From assembly GCA_026392695.1 (NCBI GenBank), contig JAPLBP010000074.1, positions 1 through 37,171 of the forward strand: DNA of 37,171 nucleotides, given 5' to 3'. This document shows positions 1 through 7,355 of the stretch, one piece after another. This DNA comes from Actinomycetota bacterium. Lineage in GTDB: Bacteria > Actinomycetota > Actinomycetes > Nanopelagicales > Nanopelagicaceae. The translations under genes were made by a program, and so were the position numbers. The notes beneath the pieces were generated by a model that saw nothing but the letters and a program-made list of their open reading frames with translations, did not search any database and had not been told where the DNA came from. Within the stretch, counting starts at the first letter, position 1. Every line of letters begins with the position of its first letter.

Positions 1-183
1 TGCTAGGTCCGAAGCTGTGGGCCAGCGTTGCATCCATTCGTTCCATTTTGGAAGTACGCGGCTTACTGGTGTTTGTTGCAACATGAATTCGCTGACTAAT
101 ACACCCCAAGGTGTGGAGTTTCGCCACGGTAGGTCTCGTTTATTTATCTCAAACCAAGAGATAACTTCACCCTGAAGGGTCAT
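1..183 (-). CDS. mutY: A/G-specific adenine glycosylase MutY, N-terminal part (cut by window start)
   Basis: Base-excision repair glycosylase that removes adenine mispaired with 8-oxoguanine. Reading the minus strand from the ATG at 183 gives 61 codons open to the window edge. They include RDLPWR (residues 16-21), then PWGVLVSEFMLQQTPVSRV, which is the MutY/EndoIII helix with the catalytic-type Glu (E32) and the LQQT stretch typical of MutY rather than Nth. The ATG overlaps the stop of radA as ATGA, so the two are translationally coupled, with mutY downstream. The iron-sulfur and NUDIX-like C-terminal parts lie outside the window. No Shine-Dalgarno is needed for a coupled start. The family call is strong even though only the N-terminus is visible. 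Confidence 0.88.
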   Translation of the reverse strand, partial: MTLQGEVISWFEINKRDLPWRNSTPWGVLVSEFMLQQTPVSRVLPKWNEWMQRWPTASDLA

Positions 184-1547
184 TCCCCTGAAATCTTCAC
201 TCGGCTTAGCGCTTGGTCAAGGCGAGAAACTTCAACTATCTCCATCCCTGCGATCTTTGTTTCACTGCCTAATGGAACAAGAGCGCGTTTGAAACCAAGT
301 CGAAAAGCTTCTGCGAGTCGGCGATCAACTCCGCTCACTTTGCGAATCTCACCAGCCAGACCCACTTCACCAATTGCAACAAGGTCAGATGGCAACGCCA
401 GCCCCTTAGCGGCAGACGCAACAGCAAGTGCCAACGCCAGGTCTGCTGCAGGCTCCGTCATCTTCATACCACCGACCGTGGCGGCATAAACATCTCTGCC
501 CGCAATACGAACGTTGGCGCGTAGTTCAAGAACTGCAAGTGTCATGGAAGTTCGGGCACTATCCAAACCACTCGTTACACGACGCGCGTTTCCATAATCG
601 TTATCACGTCCTACGCCGACGAGGGCTTGAATCTCGGCGAGAAGTGGTCGTCGACCTTCAAGAGCTACGGTCACGCAAGTTCCAGGTACGGGCTCGGTGT
701 GGCGTGTTGTGAATAGCCCAGTCGGATCGATCACACTTTCTATTCCGCCGTCGTTGAGATCAAAGCAACCGACTTCGTCGCTTGCACCGAATCTATTCTT
801 TGTCGCGCGGATAAGGCGAAGCCGAGAATGGCGCTCTCCCTCAAATTGCAACACAACATCGACGATATGTTCGAGAAGTCGTGGTCCCGCGATAGAACCG
901 TCTTTAGTTACATGTCCAACGAGTAAAAGAGTGATGTCTCGTTCTTTACAAATTCTTATTAGCGCGGCTGCTACTTCTCGAACTTGCGTGACTCCGCCTG
1001 AAGCACCATCTGCGGCACTGCTACTCATTGTTTGAATGCTGTCGATAATAACTAGATTGGGTTTCACCGTATCGATGTGGGAGATGACTGCACCCAAATC
1101 ATTTTCTGACGCTAGAAAGAGATTCGGATCCAGTGATCCAATTCGTTCGGCTCGCAATCGAACTTGCGAAGCGGATTCTTCTCCACTTATATAAAGGCCC
1201 CTGATTCCACGAGAAGCACTCTTCGCCGCCACACTCAACAAGAGAGTGGATTTTCCTACCCCTGGCTCACCCGCCAAAAGAATTGCTGCTCCCGGGACCA
1301 GCCCGCCTCCTAGAACTCGGTCGAGTTCGGAGACACCCGTTGTGCGAGCCGATGCGCTGGAAAGATCTATTTCACCGATCGGTGAAGCGGCGCGAGTAAC
1401 AGCGCCAGGGACGAGCGATAATCGTTTTGGTGCCGCGATTTCTTCAACGCTTCCCCAAACCTGACATTCGCCACATCGGCCGACCCATTTAGTCGTTGTC
1501 CATCCACATTCGGAACAACGGAACGGATCCTTTTCAGGTTTAGCCAT
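180..1547 (-). CDS. radA: DNA repair protein RadA (Sms)
   Basis: RecA-like ATPase that promotes branch migration in recombinational repair. The 455-residue product has the full family layout: an N-terminal zinc finger (CSEC at 11-14, CGEC at 25-28), Walker A GEPGVGKST at 93-101, Walker B LVIIDS near 165-170, the RadA-specific KNRFG motif at 250-254, and a C-terminal Lon-like domain with GEVGLAGEIR. Length is normal and no internal gap is apparent. It ends in an ATGA overlap with mutY and starts 9 bases after the stop of the Cys-rich gene, so the three form an operon. A TAGGCT hexamer lies 6 bases before the ATG, but its first three bases are also the stop codon of the upstream gene, so a separate promoter is only possible. 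Confidence 0.96.
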   Translation of the reverse strand: MAKPEKDPFRCSECGWTTTKWVGRCGECQVWGSVEEIAAPKRLSLVPGAVTRAASPIGEIDLSSASARTTGVSELDRVLGGGLVPGAAILLAGEPGVGKSTLLLSVAAKSASRGIRGLYISGEESASQVRLRAERIGSLDPNLFLASENDLGAVISHIDTVKPNLVIIDSIQTMSSSAADGASGGVTQVREVAAALIRICKERDITLLLVGHVTKDGSIAGPRLLEHIVDVVLQFEGERHSRLRLIRATKNRFGASDEVGCFDLNDGGIESVIDPTGLFTTRHTEPVPGTCVTVALEGRRPLLAEIQALVGVGRDNDYGNARRVTSGLDSARTSMTLAVLELRANVRIAGRDVYAATVGGMKMTEPAADLALALAVASAAKGLALPSDLVAIGEVGLAGEIRKVSGVDRRLAEAFRLGFKRALVPLGSETKIAGMEIVEVSRLDQALSRVKISGE

Positions 1548-1556
1548 GTCGGTAGC

Positions 1557-2366
1557 CTAGAGCGCCGCACCCAAAGTTGCAGGGTGAGTAATGACAAATA
1601 AGGGCAAAGAACGTCGGGTTAACTCACGTACGGCTGCCATTCGGGCATCACAATGGTCGGCCAATACGCGGTAGTTGGCTTCACCCATGAGTGCAATGAG
1701 CTCAGTCTTGTTGGAAATATAAACTGGTTCGGTTCCGACGTGTGCTTCCGTGTTGCTCGTGCAGTACCAATCAAAATCATCACCCCCGTCGCCCCAAGCC
1801 AATCGTTCGTACTCGCCAATGACAGTTATGGAGTACTCGCGCTCTCCAACTTGACGAGTTTCAAAGCTACGTCGGAGGGGGAGTTGCCAACATACATCTG
1901 GTTTTGTTTCTACGAAATGAAGACCTTCTTTTTGAGCTAAGTGGTGCAATACACATCCAAATGAACCAGAGAATCCGGGAGCCTCATATCCCTTTCGGTT
2001 GAGGAAAATACAAGAACCCTCAACGGTTTTTGTTTTCCTGTCACCATCTTCATCAATATCGCTAACGAGTAAATCCTGTCCAAGTGACGCGGGTTGCGCA
2101 GCTCCATGGAACTGCCACATATCTGGTGAAAGCTTTCGAGAAATTTCCAAAACTCGCTTTTCGTCGTCTTCGTCGGAGTACATGGCACCTTCTGTGCAGC
2201 ATCCGTCATTGGGGCGATCAGCGAACACGCCTTTGCAGCCATCGCCATAAATGCAACTCCAAAAAGAAGTGAGCCAGGTGAGATCGCATTTAAAGATTTC
2301 TGCCTCGTCTGTTGGATCAGTGAATTCAATCCAATCGCGCGCGAATCCTGGCTTAATCTCAGACAT
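1557..2366 (-). CDS. Conserved actinobacterial Cys-rich protein of unknown function
   Basis: A 269-residue soluble protein without signal peptide or membrane segments. It resembles a conserved family I associate with actinobacteria but whose biochemical role I do not know. Visible features are a Cys-rich N-terminal part (C near 27, then CIYGDGCKGVF, and DGCCTEGA), a middle GSCIFLNRKG, then GCVLHHLAQKEG and KPDVCWQLPLRR, and a C-terminal AHVGTEPVY. The Cys/His spacing looks like a metal site, perhaps zinc or an iron-sulfur cluster, and a distant relation to CxxC-type metal-chelating DUF families is possible. It sits directly upstream of radA and mutY, which hints at a link to DNA maintenance, but that is guilt by association. 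The start ATG has no Shine-Dalgarno; TAGGCT lies 8 bases before it. Confidence 0.8.
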   Translation of the reverse strand: MSEIKPGFARDWIEFTDPTDEAEIFKCDLTWLTSFWSCIYGDGCKGVFADRPNDGCCTEGAMYSDEDDEKRVLEISRKLSPDMWQFHGAAQPASLGQDLLVSDIDEDGDRKTKTVEGSCIFLNRKGYEAPGFSGSFGCVLHHLAQKEGLHFVETKPDVCWQLPLRRSFETRQVGEREYSITVIGEYERLAWGDGGDDFDWYCTSNTEAHVGTEPVYISNKTELIALMGEANYRVLADHCDARMAAVRELTRRSLPLFVITHPATLGAAL

Positions 2367-2374
2367 AGTGGCAG

Positions 2375-2380
2375 AGCCTA
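2375..2380 (-). promoter_or_regulatory. Putative -10 hexamer of the Cys-rich gene/radA/mutY operon
   Basis: Minus-strand TAGGCT (TAnnnT) placed 8 bases before the ATG at 2366 with no Shine-Dalgarno between. This fits a leaderless or nearly leaderless transcript. It faces the proC promoter in the same 61-base divergent gap. Seen by eye only. Confidence 0.4.
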
Positions 2381-2415
2381 CGGGCTATTGGCCGACCACG
2401 CACATCGCGAGCAGG

Positions 2416-2421
2416 TAACCT
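2416..2421 (+). promoter_or_regulatory. Putative -10 hexamer of proC (leaderless start)
   Basis: TAACCT (TAnnnT) lies exactly 6 bases before the ATG at 2428, so transcription would start at or next to the A of the start codon. This favours 2428 over the in-frame TTG at 2422 as the proC start. There is no well-placed Shine-Dalgarno for the ATG. Confidence 0.45.
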
Positions 2422-2427
2422 TTGGAC

Positions 2428-3237
2428 ATGAGCGAGACGTTTCCAAAGGCCATTGCCGTAATAGGTGCCGGCATTATGGGAGAGGCATTGATCAGCGCCC
2501 TCATTGCATCAGGCATTAGTCCAAGCTCCATAACAATTTCAGAGAAACGTGAAGAAAGAGGACTACAACTTAATCAGCAATATGGTGTCAGTGTTGCGGA
2601 CTTAGAGTTTAATGTTCGAAGCAGCGATGCGATTTTGCTCGTCGTGAAACCACAGGATATGTCTTCGATGCTTAGTGAAATAAGACCCTTTCTTTCTCAT
2701 GATACTTTGCTGATCTCTTTTGCTGCTGGCAAGAAGATTCAATTTGTGCTCGAACATGTAGGTGAATCGTTTCCAGTAATTCGCGTCATGCCCAATACTC
2801 CCGCCTTGGTAGGCGAGGGCATGGCCGCAATGTCTATTGGCTCTTACGTTTCCAATGAACAGAGAGATTTTGTCCGCGGTTTCCTTCAGGCCACGGGACG
2901 AGTCGTTGAAGTTGAGGAGGGATTGCAGGATGCCGTTACGGCTGTGAGTGGTTCAGGGCCGGCATATTTCTTTGCTTTCGTTGAAGCCATGGTTGCCTCG
3001 GGCGAAGAACTTGGTCTTTCTCAGGACGTGGCTACGGAACTCACTATTCAGACAATCGTCGGAGCAGCGAAATTGCTGGCAGTTTCCAATAAAAGTGCCA
3101 CGGTATTGAGAGAAAATGTAACGAGTCCGAACGGCACAACTGCCGCAGCCCTGCATTCTTTGAAGGAATCTGGACTTGATGAAATAGTAAAGAAAGCAAT
3201 GACTGCCGCACGTGATCGTTCTCAAGAATTGGCTTAA
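2428..3237 (+). CDS. proC: Pyrroline-5-carboxylate reductase
   Basis: Catalyses the last step of proline synthesis, NAD(P)H-dependent reduction of pyrroline-5-carboxylate, in the cytosol. The 269-residue product starts with a Rossmann fold (AVIGAGIMGEAL, residues 10-21), continues with the VKPQ and RVMPNTPALVGEG stretches, SGSGPAYFF, and ends with the P5CR signature TSPNGTTAAAL at 232-242. Length is standard. The ATG at 2428 is preferred because of the TAACCT hexamer 6 bases upstream; a TTG at 2422 would add two residues. In many actinobacteria proC is close to the gene for bS22, and the same is true here, with one extra gene in between. Confidence 0.96.
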   Translation: MSETFPKAIAVIGAGIMGEALISALIASGISPSSITISEKREERGLQLNQQYGVSVADLEFNVRSSDAILLVVKPQDMSSMLSEIRPFLSHDTLLISFAAGKKIQFVLEHVGESFPVIRVMPNTPALVGEGMAAMSIGSYVSNEQRDFVRGFLQATGRVVEVEEGLQDAVTAVSGSGPAYFFAFVEAMVASGEELGLSQDVATELTIQTIVGAAKLLAVSNKSATVLRENVTSPNGTTAAALHSLKESGLDEIVKKAMTAARDRSQELA

Positions 3238-3247
3238 GTGATTTGAA

Positions 3248-4483
3248 GTGAAGGCACTTAGATCCTTACTGGTGATTGTTCTGATTTCACTGACTATTTC
3301 CCCTGCACTGGCAGCTAGTAAGTTGGTTACTCCAGCGCCCATGACTTTGATCGCAAACATTCTTTCCGAAAAGCAGGTAACCGGCGCGTTAATCAAAGCA
3401 AAAACTATTTTTCTTTTCGGTAATACTCAGACTGATCCAGTAAATACGAACCCGCATGGATTTATTGAAGCGATAGGCGATACTGGCGCTACGTTGTGGT
3501 CTCTTCCACTCCAATCGGGTACAAATGACGTGATTACCTGCGCAACATTTGATGCCAAGGGCCATATATGGGTTGTCGGGACCTCTGGGCCCTTGACTGA
3601 CACCGCTGCGACCACCGCGTCTCAATCACCAACGGTTCTCAATCCAGATTCTGTTGTTCCGAGCCCTGTTTCGCCTTTGCGAAGCGATCTCACAACACTC
3701 GTATTGTGGGAAGTTGATCAAAGTGGAAATGTCATTTCTACATTTAGGTCTGACTTATCTCGTTCAGCCATTGCACGAGGAATTGTCTCTTCGCCCGCTG
3801 GTCTTGCGATTACTGGCGTAGTTGCTACGGTCTCAGGAACAGCGGGATTCTTTCTGCAAACGGATCATTTGGGCACATTTGGAAAGATTCAAATCATAGG
3901 ATCGACAGATACTGAGATTTCTTCGATCGTCGCGACTTCCACAGGATTTCTACTCAGCGGAAGTAGCGTTGAGAAGTTGGCAGGAAAGCCCTTGCTAGGC
4001 ACTCGTGATGCCATTGCAGTTTCTCTGGCAGTTGACGGAGGGAAAATTTCCTCCGTTATTCGAAGTACAAATACATCAACGATCAGAACCTGGAGGGTCG
4101 CAACGCCCTCACTGTTTCTAGGCGGAGACGCCGTGATCTCAGGGAAGATTTCGGCGGTGGTGACGAAATTCTCTTCAAAGATGGTTCCAACGTGGACCAC
4201 TCGTTTTCCCGCTACGGGACCTGCGCATGTTGTAGATGCCTCACCCAATCGCCTCATGGTCTTTGCCTCTGACTCGCCCTTGATTGGTATCGGTGGATGG
4301 AAGCCGACGAAGCCGTCACTTATTGCCATCGGATTTGACGCAAAAGGGCTGATAAAGAGTGCGTTTTCGGCAAAGTCCGTCTCTCAACCGATTGCTATTG
4401 GATATAGCACCGCTCTTGGTCTCGTGGTAGTTGGCCGATCGGGCGAAAAAGGCGTTTCGATTTTTCATGCCCTAACACGCTAA
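3248..4483 (+). CDS. Exported protein of unknown function
   Basis: I do not recognise the family. The GTG start, 10 bases after the proC stop, gives an obvious signal peptide: positive K2/R5, a hydrophobic run about residues 7-19, and a likely cleavage after SPALAA near residue 23. The mature 390-residue part is rich in Ser, Thr, Val and Ile and has repeated short strands ending in G-D or D-A-K-G turns (FDAKGHIWVVGTSG, GLAITGVVA, GFLLSGSS, FDAKGLIKSAF, ALGLVVVGRSG), which looks like a beta-propeller of WD/PQQ-like blades. No cysteines that would form an obvious redox site and no protease motif are seen. It probably shares a transcript with proC. A cell-surface or periplasmic role is inference. 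Confidence 0.75.
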   Translation: MKALRSLLVIVLISLTISPALAASKLVTPAPMTLIANILSEKQVTGALIKAKTIFLFGNTQTDPVNTNPHGFIEAIGDTGATLWSLPLQSGTNDVITCATFDAKGHIWVVGTSGPLTDTAATTASQSPTVLNPDSVVPSPVSPLRSDLTTLVLWEVDQSGNVISTFRSDLSRSAIARGIVSSPAGLAITGVVATVSGTAGFFLQTDHLGTFGKIQIIGSTDTEISSIVATSTGFLLSGSSVEKLAGKPLLGTRDAIAVSLAVDGGKISSVIRSTNTSTIRTWRVATPSLFLGGDAVISGKISAVVTKFSSKMVPTWTTRFPATGPAHVVDASPNRLMVFASDSPLIGIGGWKPTKPSLIAIGFDAKGLIKSAFSAKSVSQPIAIGYSTALGLVVVGRSGEKGVSIFHALTR

Positions 4484-4493
4484 CCTAACTCCC

Positions 4494-4512
4494 TTAGGGT
4501 CATATGCCCTAA
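4494..4512 (+). repeat. Small inverted repeat after the exported-protein gene
   Basis: TTAGGG (4494-4499) and CCCTAA (4507-4512) can pair around a 7-base spacer; one more T-G pair shortens the loop to 5. It follows the stop of the exported-protein gene by about 10 bases and precedes the bS22 gene. There is no run of T after it, so a weak terminator or processing site is possible but a strong intrinsic terminator is not. Confidence 0.3.
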
Positions 4513-4557
4513 CCAGTAAGTGAGTAAATAAGATCAGGCATAAGGAGATCGTGGCGT

Positions 4558-4656
4558 ATGGGTTCAGTAATCAAGAAGCGACGCAAGCGGATGGCTAAGA
4601 AGAAGCATAAGAAGCTTCTAAAAAAGACCCGAATCCAGCGTCGTAACGCCAAGTAA
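4558..4656 (+). CDS. Small ribosomal subunit protein bS22 (AURKAIP1/COX24-domain), 32 residues
   Basis: A very short gene with 32 codons from ATG 4558 to TAA 4656. The product begins [20 protein letters not shown] and ends [10 protein letters not shown]; about half of the residues are Lys or Arg. This matches the actinobacterial bS22 protein, homologous to the C-terminus of mitochondrial AURKAIP1/COX24, which binds the 30S subunit. An AAGGAG Shine-Dalgarno lies at 4542-4547, 10 bases before the ATG. It is convergent with the metallopeptidase gene, with 27 bases between. The near-identity of the opening residues to the mycobacterial protein makes the call firm despite the size. Confidence 0.93.
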   Translation: MGSVIKKRRKRMAKKKHKKLLKKTRIQRRNAK

Positions 4657-4683
4657 TTAATCGGGTAATCAAACCGGTATTTC

Positions 4684-7065
4684 CTAAGGCTTTACCAGAC
4701 TCAACTTTCCGTTCATGGACGTTACAAGGTAGCGAACCTTGTTAAGCATTATCCATTCACTATCGTTACGTTCTGCTTGGCGCACATTCGTCACCAATGT
4801 CAATGTTGGTTTATTCGACGTTGATAGCAACGAAGTTGTGCATAGTCGAGTCTGACAACCAAAGGCCAGGCTGTTGTTATTGACTGTAAGTGGCAAACTG
4901 GGCGCACCAAAACCCTCCGTTGAGATTGAGGCAACGCTTGAACCTTGATCAAGGTTTGTCCATCTGATCTGTGTGGGACTTGATAAGGAAACTCCACTCG
5001 ATGTGAGCCACATTGCGATAACGCCACTAACGGTCTTGCTAAGAGAAACTCCGTATCCTGCGACCGCGATCGCACCACTTGGTCCATCTAGTGTTGTATA
5101 GCTCCATGGAGTCGACGCACCAGTTCGAACTGCCAAACGAACTTCGCCCGAAGTACTTGCGTGTTGTTGATTGATAGCCAAAACCGAGTCATAAATAACG
5201 GAAACCTTTGAGCCAACAGTGACAGCTCGGAGAGCTGTGGCGACATCGCCAGTAGTTCTGTTGTTCTCCTTTGTATCACCGTCAACAATTTCATATCTCC
5301 ATTTGTTGTTGGAACCCTTAAAGGCACCCAACAGAATTCCCTGACTTTCATCGCGATAAAAGACCTGTAGCCCTTCAGCGGTAACTGCGCAGGCGTTGCT
5401 AACGCTGACGTCACCCGCAGTGCGAACTCGATCTGCTACGTCATAGGACAGGACAGTCGGTCCGTTGCCGTCAACAATCTCGTAGCTAAATTTCACCGCG
5501 TTATATGACGCGTGTCGCAAATCCTTATCGACAGTATCAGTGTAAAAAATCTGAAGAACTTCTTTAGTTCCAGATCCACTTACGCAGACAGATATGGCTC
5601 CAGCAACGTTATGCGAAGTGCGACCTTCCGTCCCACCTCTCCCATCCACGATGAGTTTGCTCCAAGTTTTTCCATTCCAAAGCGCGACCCTTAGATCACC
5701 CCGTTTTTTATCCGTGTAAACGATCGCGGGCTGACCTCTAAATTGAGTCGTTGCCAAGTGCAATCCATCTGAAGTGGCATCCAGCGGGCTTACTTTCCAC
5801 GACGGTTGAGGGATTATTGTGTTTGTTAAAACAGAATTTGATGCACCTAACATATTTAGTGCAGTGATTCCGAAGGAGTATGAAACACCGTTTTTCAATC
5901 CGGTGATTGCAACTGGACTGGATGTAGCAGAGATTGATTCGCCCGTTGTTGTATTGGTGATTGAATAAGAGGTAATTTGAGCTGTTCGTGCGTTTGCAGG
6001 CAAGTCGAAGGTAACGAGCGCCGACCTATCTCCAACAAGTGCGCTCGCATTTCGAGGAGCTTGCGGGATCGTGCTCGACAACCCAATCGGAGGCTTAGTA
6101 CGCAGATCTGCCAACATTGCAACGGCCAGCGGTCCTGGTCCTTGAAAGACTTCACCAGCGTCCAAATTAGGTGTCATTACTGCATCTAATCCACTTGATG
6201 AAAAAGTGGATTCGTCCAAGTGGCTTACAGAAGAACCAGCTTCGTATCGACTGGGAGTAAACAACTTCGGCTTAACTCCACCATTGGCGGCAACCCCAAG
6301 TGGACCAGTCCAAACTAAATTGTTTGTGAGTGCTACTCCGAGATCAATGGATGGAGATGGAAGGTCTGAAAGTCGACGACCGTCGGGTGTCTGAGTAAAA
6401 GCATCGAAGGGTGTTGGTTGTTCGAGAATTCCATATTTATAAAAATTGTCATAGCTATCAGTTGAAAGAAATCCTAAGCCGTGCCCGAGTTCATGAATGA
6501 AAACTGATGTTAAATCGTATTCGCTTGTGGTCGGCAAATGATCGTTTCGCTGATCCCAGTTCGCGGCTGAGTTCGCTTGAATAATTATTTCGGGATTTCG
6601 CTTATCTAGGTCAGTGCCCGAGATCGCATTTGCCAAAGCGGATGGGTACCAAAGAACTGGATCGGGGGTATTTACAAAATTAGAAAAATAATTACCGGGT
6701 CGTGCACTGCCTAGAACTCCCGGTGAGGATGATCGTGCCCATGTAGCGTCGACTGTAATTGGAACCGTTGATGCGAAATTGGCAGACCAGATATCAATTG
6801 CTGCCTGTACATCTGCTTTGGCCCAGTCCGGAAAGTTTGTGTAAGTTACGACGAAGTTGCTCTGCTTCTCCAGATGCGCGGCGGTTGATGTGGTTGAAAC
6901 CACGTTTTTTGTCGCAGGTCCGGCAAAGGTGTATCCCCATGTAGTCGAGGGGCGTTCAAGTGTGAGTGAAAGCGCGTTGGCATGGGGTGTCGAGAGAAGA
7001 CCCGCGACGAGTCCAACTAGAGCAAGGCCACGGAGGAGACGAGGAAATCTGGGGGACGCGTACAT
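4684..7065 (-). CDS. Secreted metzincin-like metallopeptidase with FN3 domain and propeller-like repeats
   Basis: A 793-residue exported protein. The ATG at 7065 gives a signal peptide (RLLRGLALVGLVAGLL, cleavage near PHANA at residues 27-32); the frame is open to a TTG at 7101. Residues 191-199 read HELGHGLGF, a HExxHxxG zinc site, but the usual third histidine at position 11 is a Ser. A later SSVSHLDE (about 279-286) and VMTPNLD (about 297-303) resemble conserved downstream motifs of secreted predicted zinc proteases and may give the missing ligand and Met-turn. An FN3 domain spans about 333-418. The C-terminal part has four blocks ending in W-x-YEIVDG-like motifs (VDG or LDG at about 473, 531, 594 and 659; spacing 58-65), probably beta-propeller blades for substrate or surface binding. 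TACGGT lies 8 bases before the ATG. Substrate unknown. Confidence 0.85.
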   Translation of the reverse strand: MYASPRFPRLLRGLALVGLVAGLLSTPHANALSLTLERPSTTWGYTFAGPATKNVVSTTSTAAHLEKQSNFVVTYTNFPDWAKADVQAAIDIWSANFASTVPITVDATWARSSSPGVLGSARPGNYFSNFVNTPDPVLWYPSALANAISGTDLDKRNPEIIIQANSAANWDQRNDHLPTTSEYDLTSVFIHELGHGLGFLSTDSYDNFYKYGILEQPTPFDAFTQTPDGRRLSDLPSPSIDLGVALTNNLVWTGPLGVAANGGVKPKLFTPSRYEAGSSVSHLDESTFSSSGLDAVMTPNLDAGEVFQGPGPLAVAMLADLRTKPPIGLSSTIPQAPRNASALVGDRSALVTFDLPANARTAQITSYSITNTTTGESISATSSPVAITGLKNGVSYSFGITALNMLGASNSVLTNTIIPQPSWKVSPLDATSDGLHLATTQFRGQPAIVYTDKKRGDLRVALWNGKTWSKLIVDGRGGTEGRTSHNVAGAISVCVSGSGTKEVLQIFYTDTVDKDLRHASYNAVKFSYEIVDGNGPTVLSYDVADRVRTAGDVSVSNACAVTAEGLQVFYRDESQGILLGAFKGSNNKWRYEIVDGDTKENNRTTGDVATALRAVTVGSKVSVIYDSVLAINQQHASTSGEVRLAVRTGASTPWSYTTLDGPSGAIAVAGYGVSLSKTVSGVIAMWLTSSGVSLSSPTQIRWTNLDQGSSVASISTEGFGAPSLPLTVNNNSLAFGCQTRLCTTSLLSTSNKPTLTLVTNVRQAERNDSEWIMLNKVRYLVTSMNGKLSLVKP

Positions 7066-7073
7066 ATTGGGAA

Positions 7074-7079
7074 ACCGTA
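7074..7079 (-). promoter_or_regulatory. Putative -10 hexamer of the metallopeptidase gene
   Basis: Minus-strand TACGGT ends 8 bases before the ATG at 7065; TTGGAG about 16 bases further upstream could serve as a weak -35. No Shine-Dalgarno is visible, which fits a leaderless or short-leader transcript. It lies in the short divergent gap shared with the glutaredoxin-like gene. Confidence 0.35.
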
Positions 7080-7100
7080 TCAGGGTGAGATGATGCTCCA

Positions 7101-7355
7101 ATGCGTCCCGTAGTCACAGTTTTCGGTCGAAATGGATGTCATCTCTGTGAAGTTGCGGAGGAAACACTTAAAGGGCTTCAAGACGAATTGGATTTTGATA
7201 TAGAAAAACGCTCTATTGAAGGCGATGCTGCCCTAGAAGCGAAATATGGAGAGCAAATACCAGTTATTTTGATAGATGGAGAGCATCACGATTTTTGGCG
7301 GGTAAACCCAGATCGCTTCAGAGCTTCCCTTGCGAAACATCGTCAGCGTCAATAA
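7101..7355 (+). CDS. Glutaredoxin-family (DUF836-like) thiol protein
   Basis: A small 84-residue thioredoxin-fold protein with a CHLC redox site at residues 13-16 after a first beta strand (VVTVFGRNG). A cis-proline motif (EQIPVILID) follows, then a short C-terminal helix. This is the glutaredoxin-like family common in actinobacteria, probably a cytosolic thiol-disulfide reductant; its partner is unknown. The start is the only ATG that keeps the first strand; GGTGAG lies about 12 bases upstream, a rather distant Shine-Dalgarno. The gene is divergent from the metallopeptidase and its last 38 bases overlap the 3' end of the XPB gene on the other strand. Confidence 0.86.
   Translation: MRPVVTVFGRNGCHLCEVAEETLKGLQDELDFDIEKRSIEGDAALEAKYGEQIPVILIDGEHHDFWRVNPDRFRASLAKHRQRQ

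Noticed and set aside
4466-4512. Repeated CCCTAA/CCTAAC units resembling a telomere-like array
   Set aside because: Only three or four degenerate copies, irregular spacing and an internal position; best explained by a small inverted repeat plus chance.
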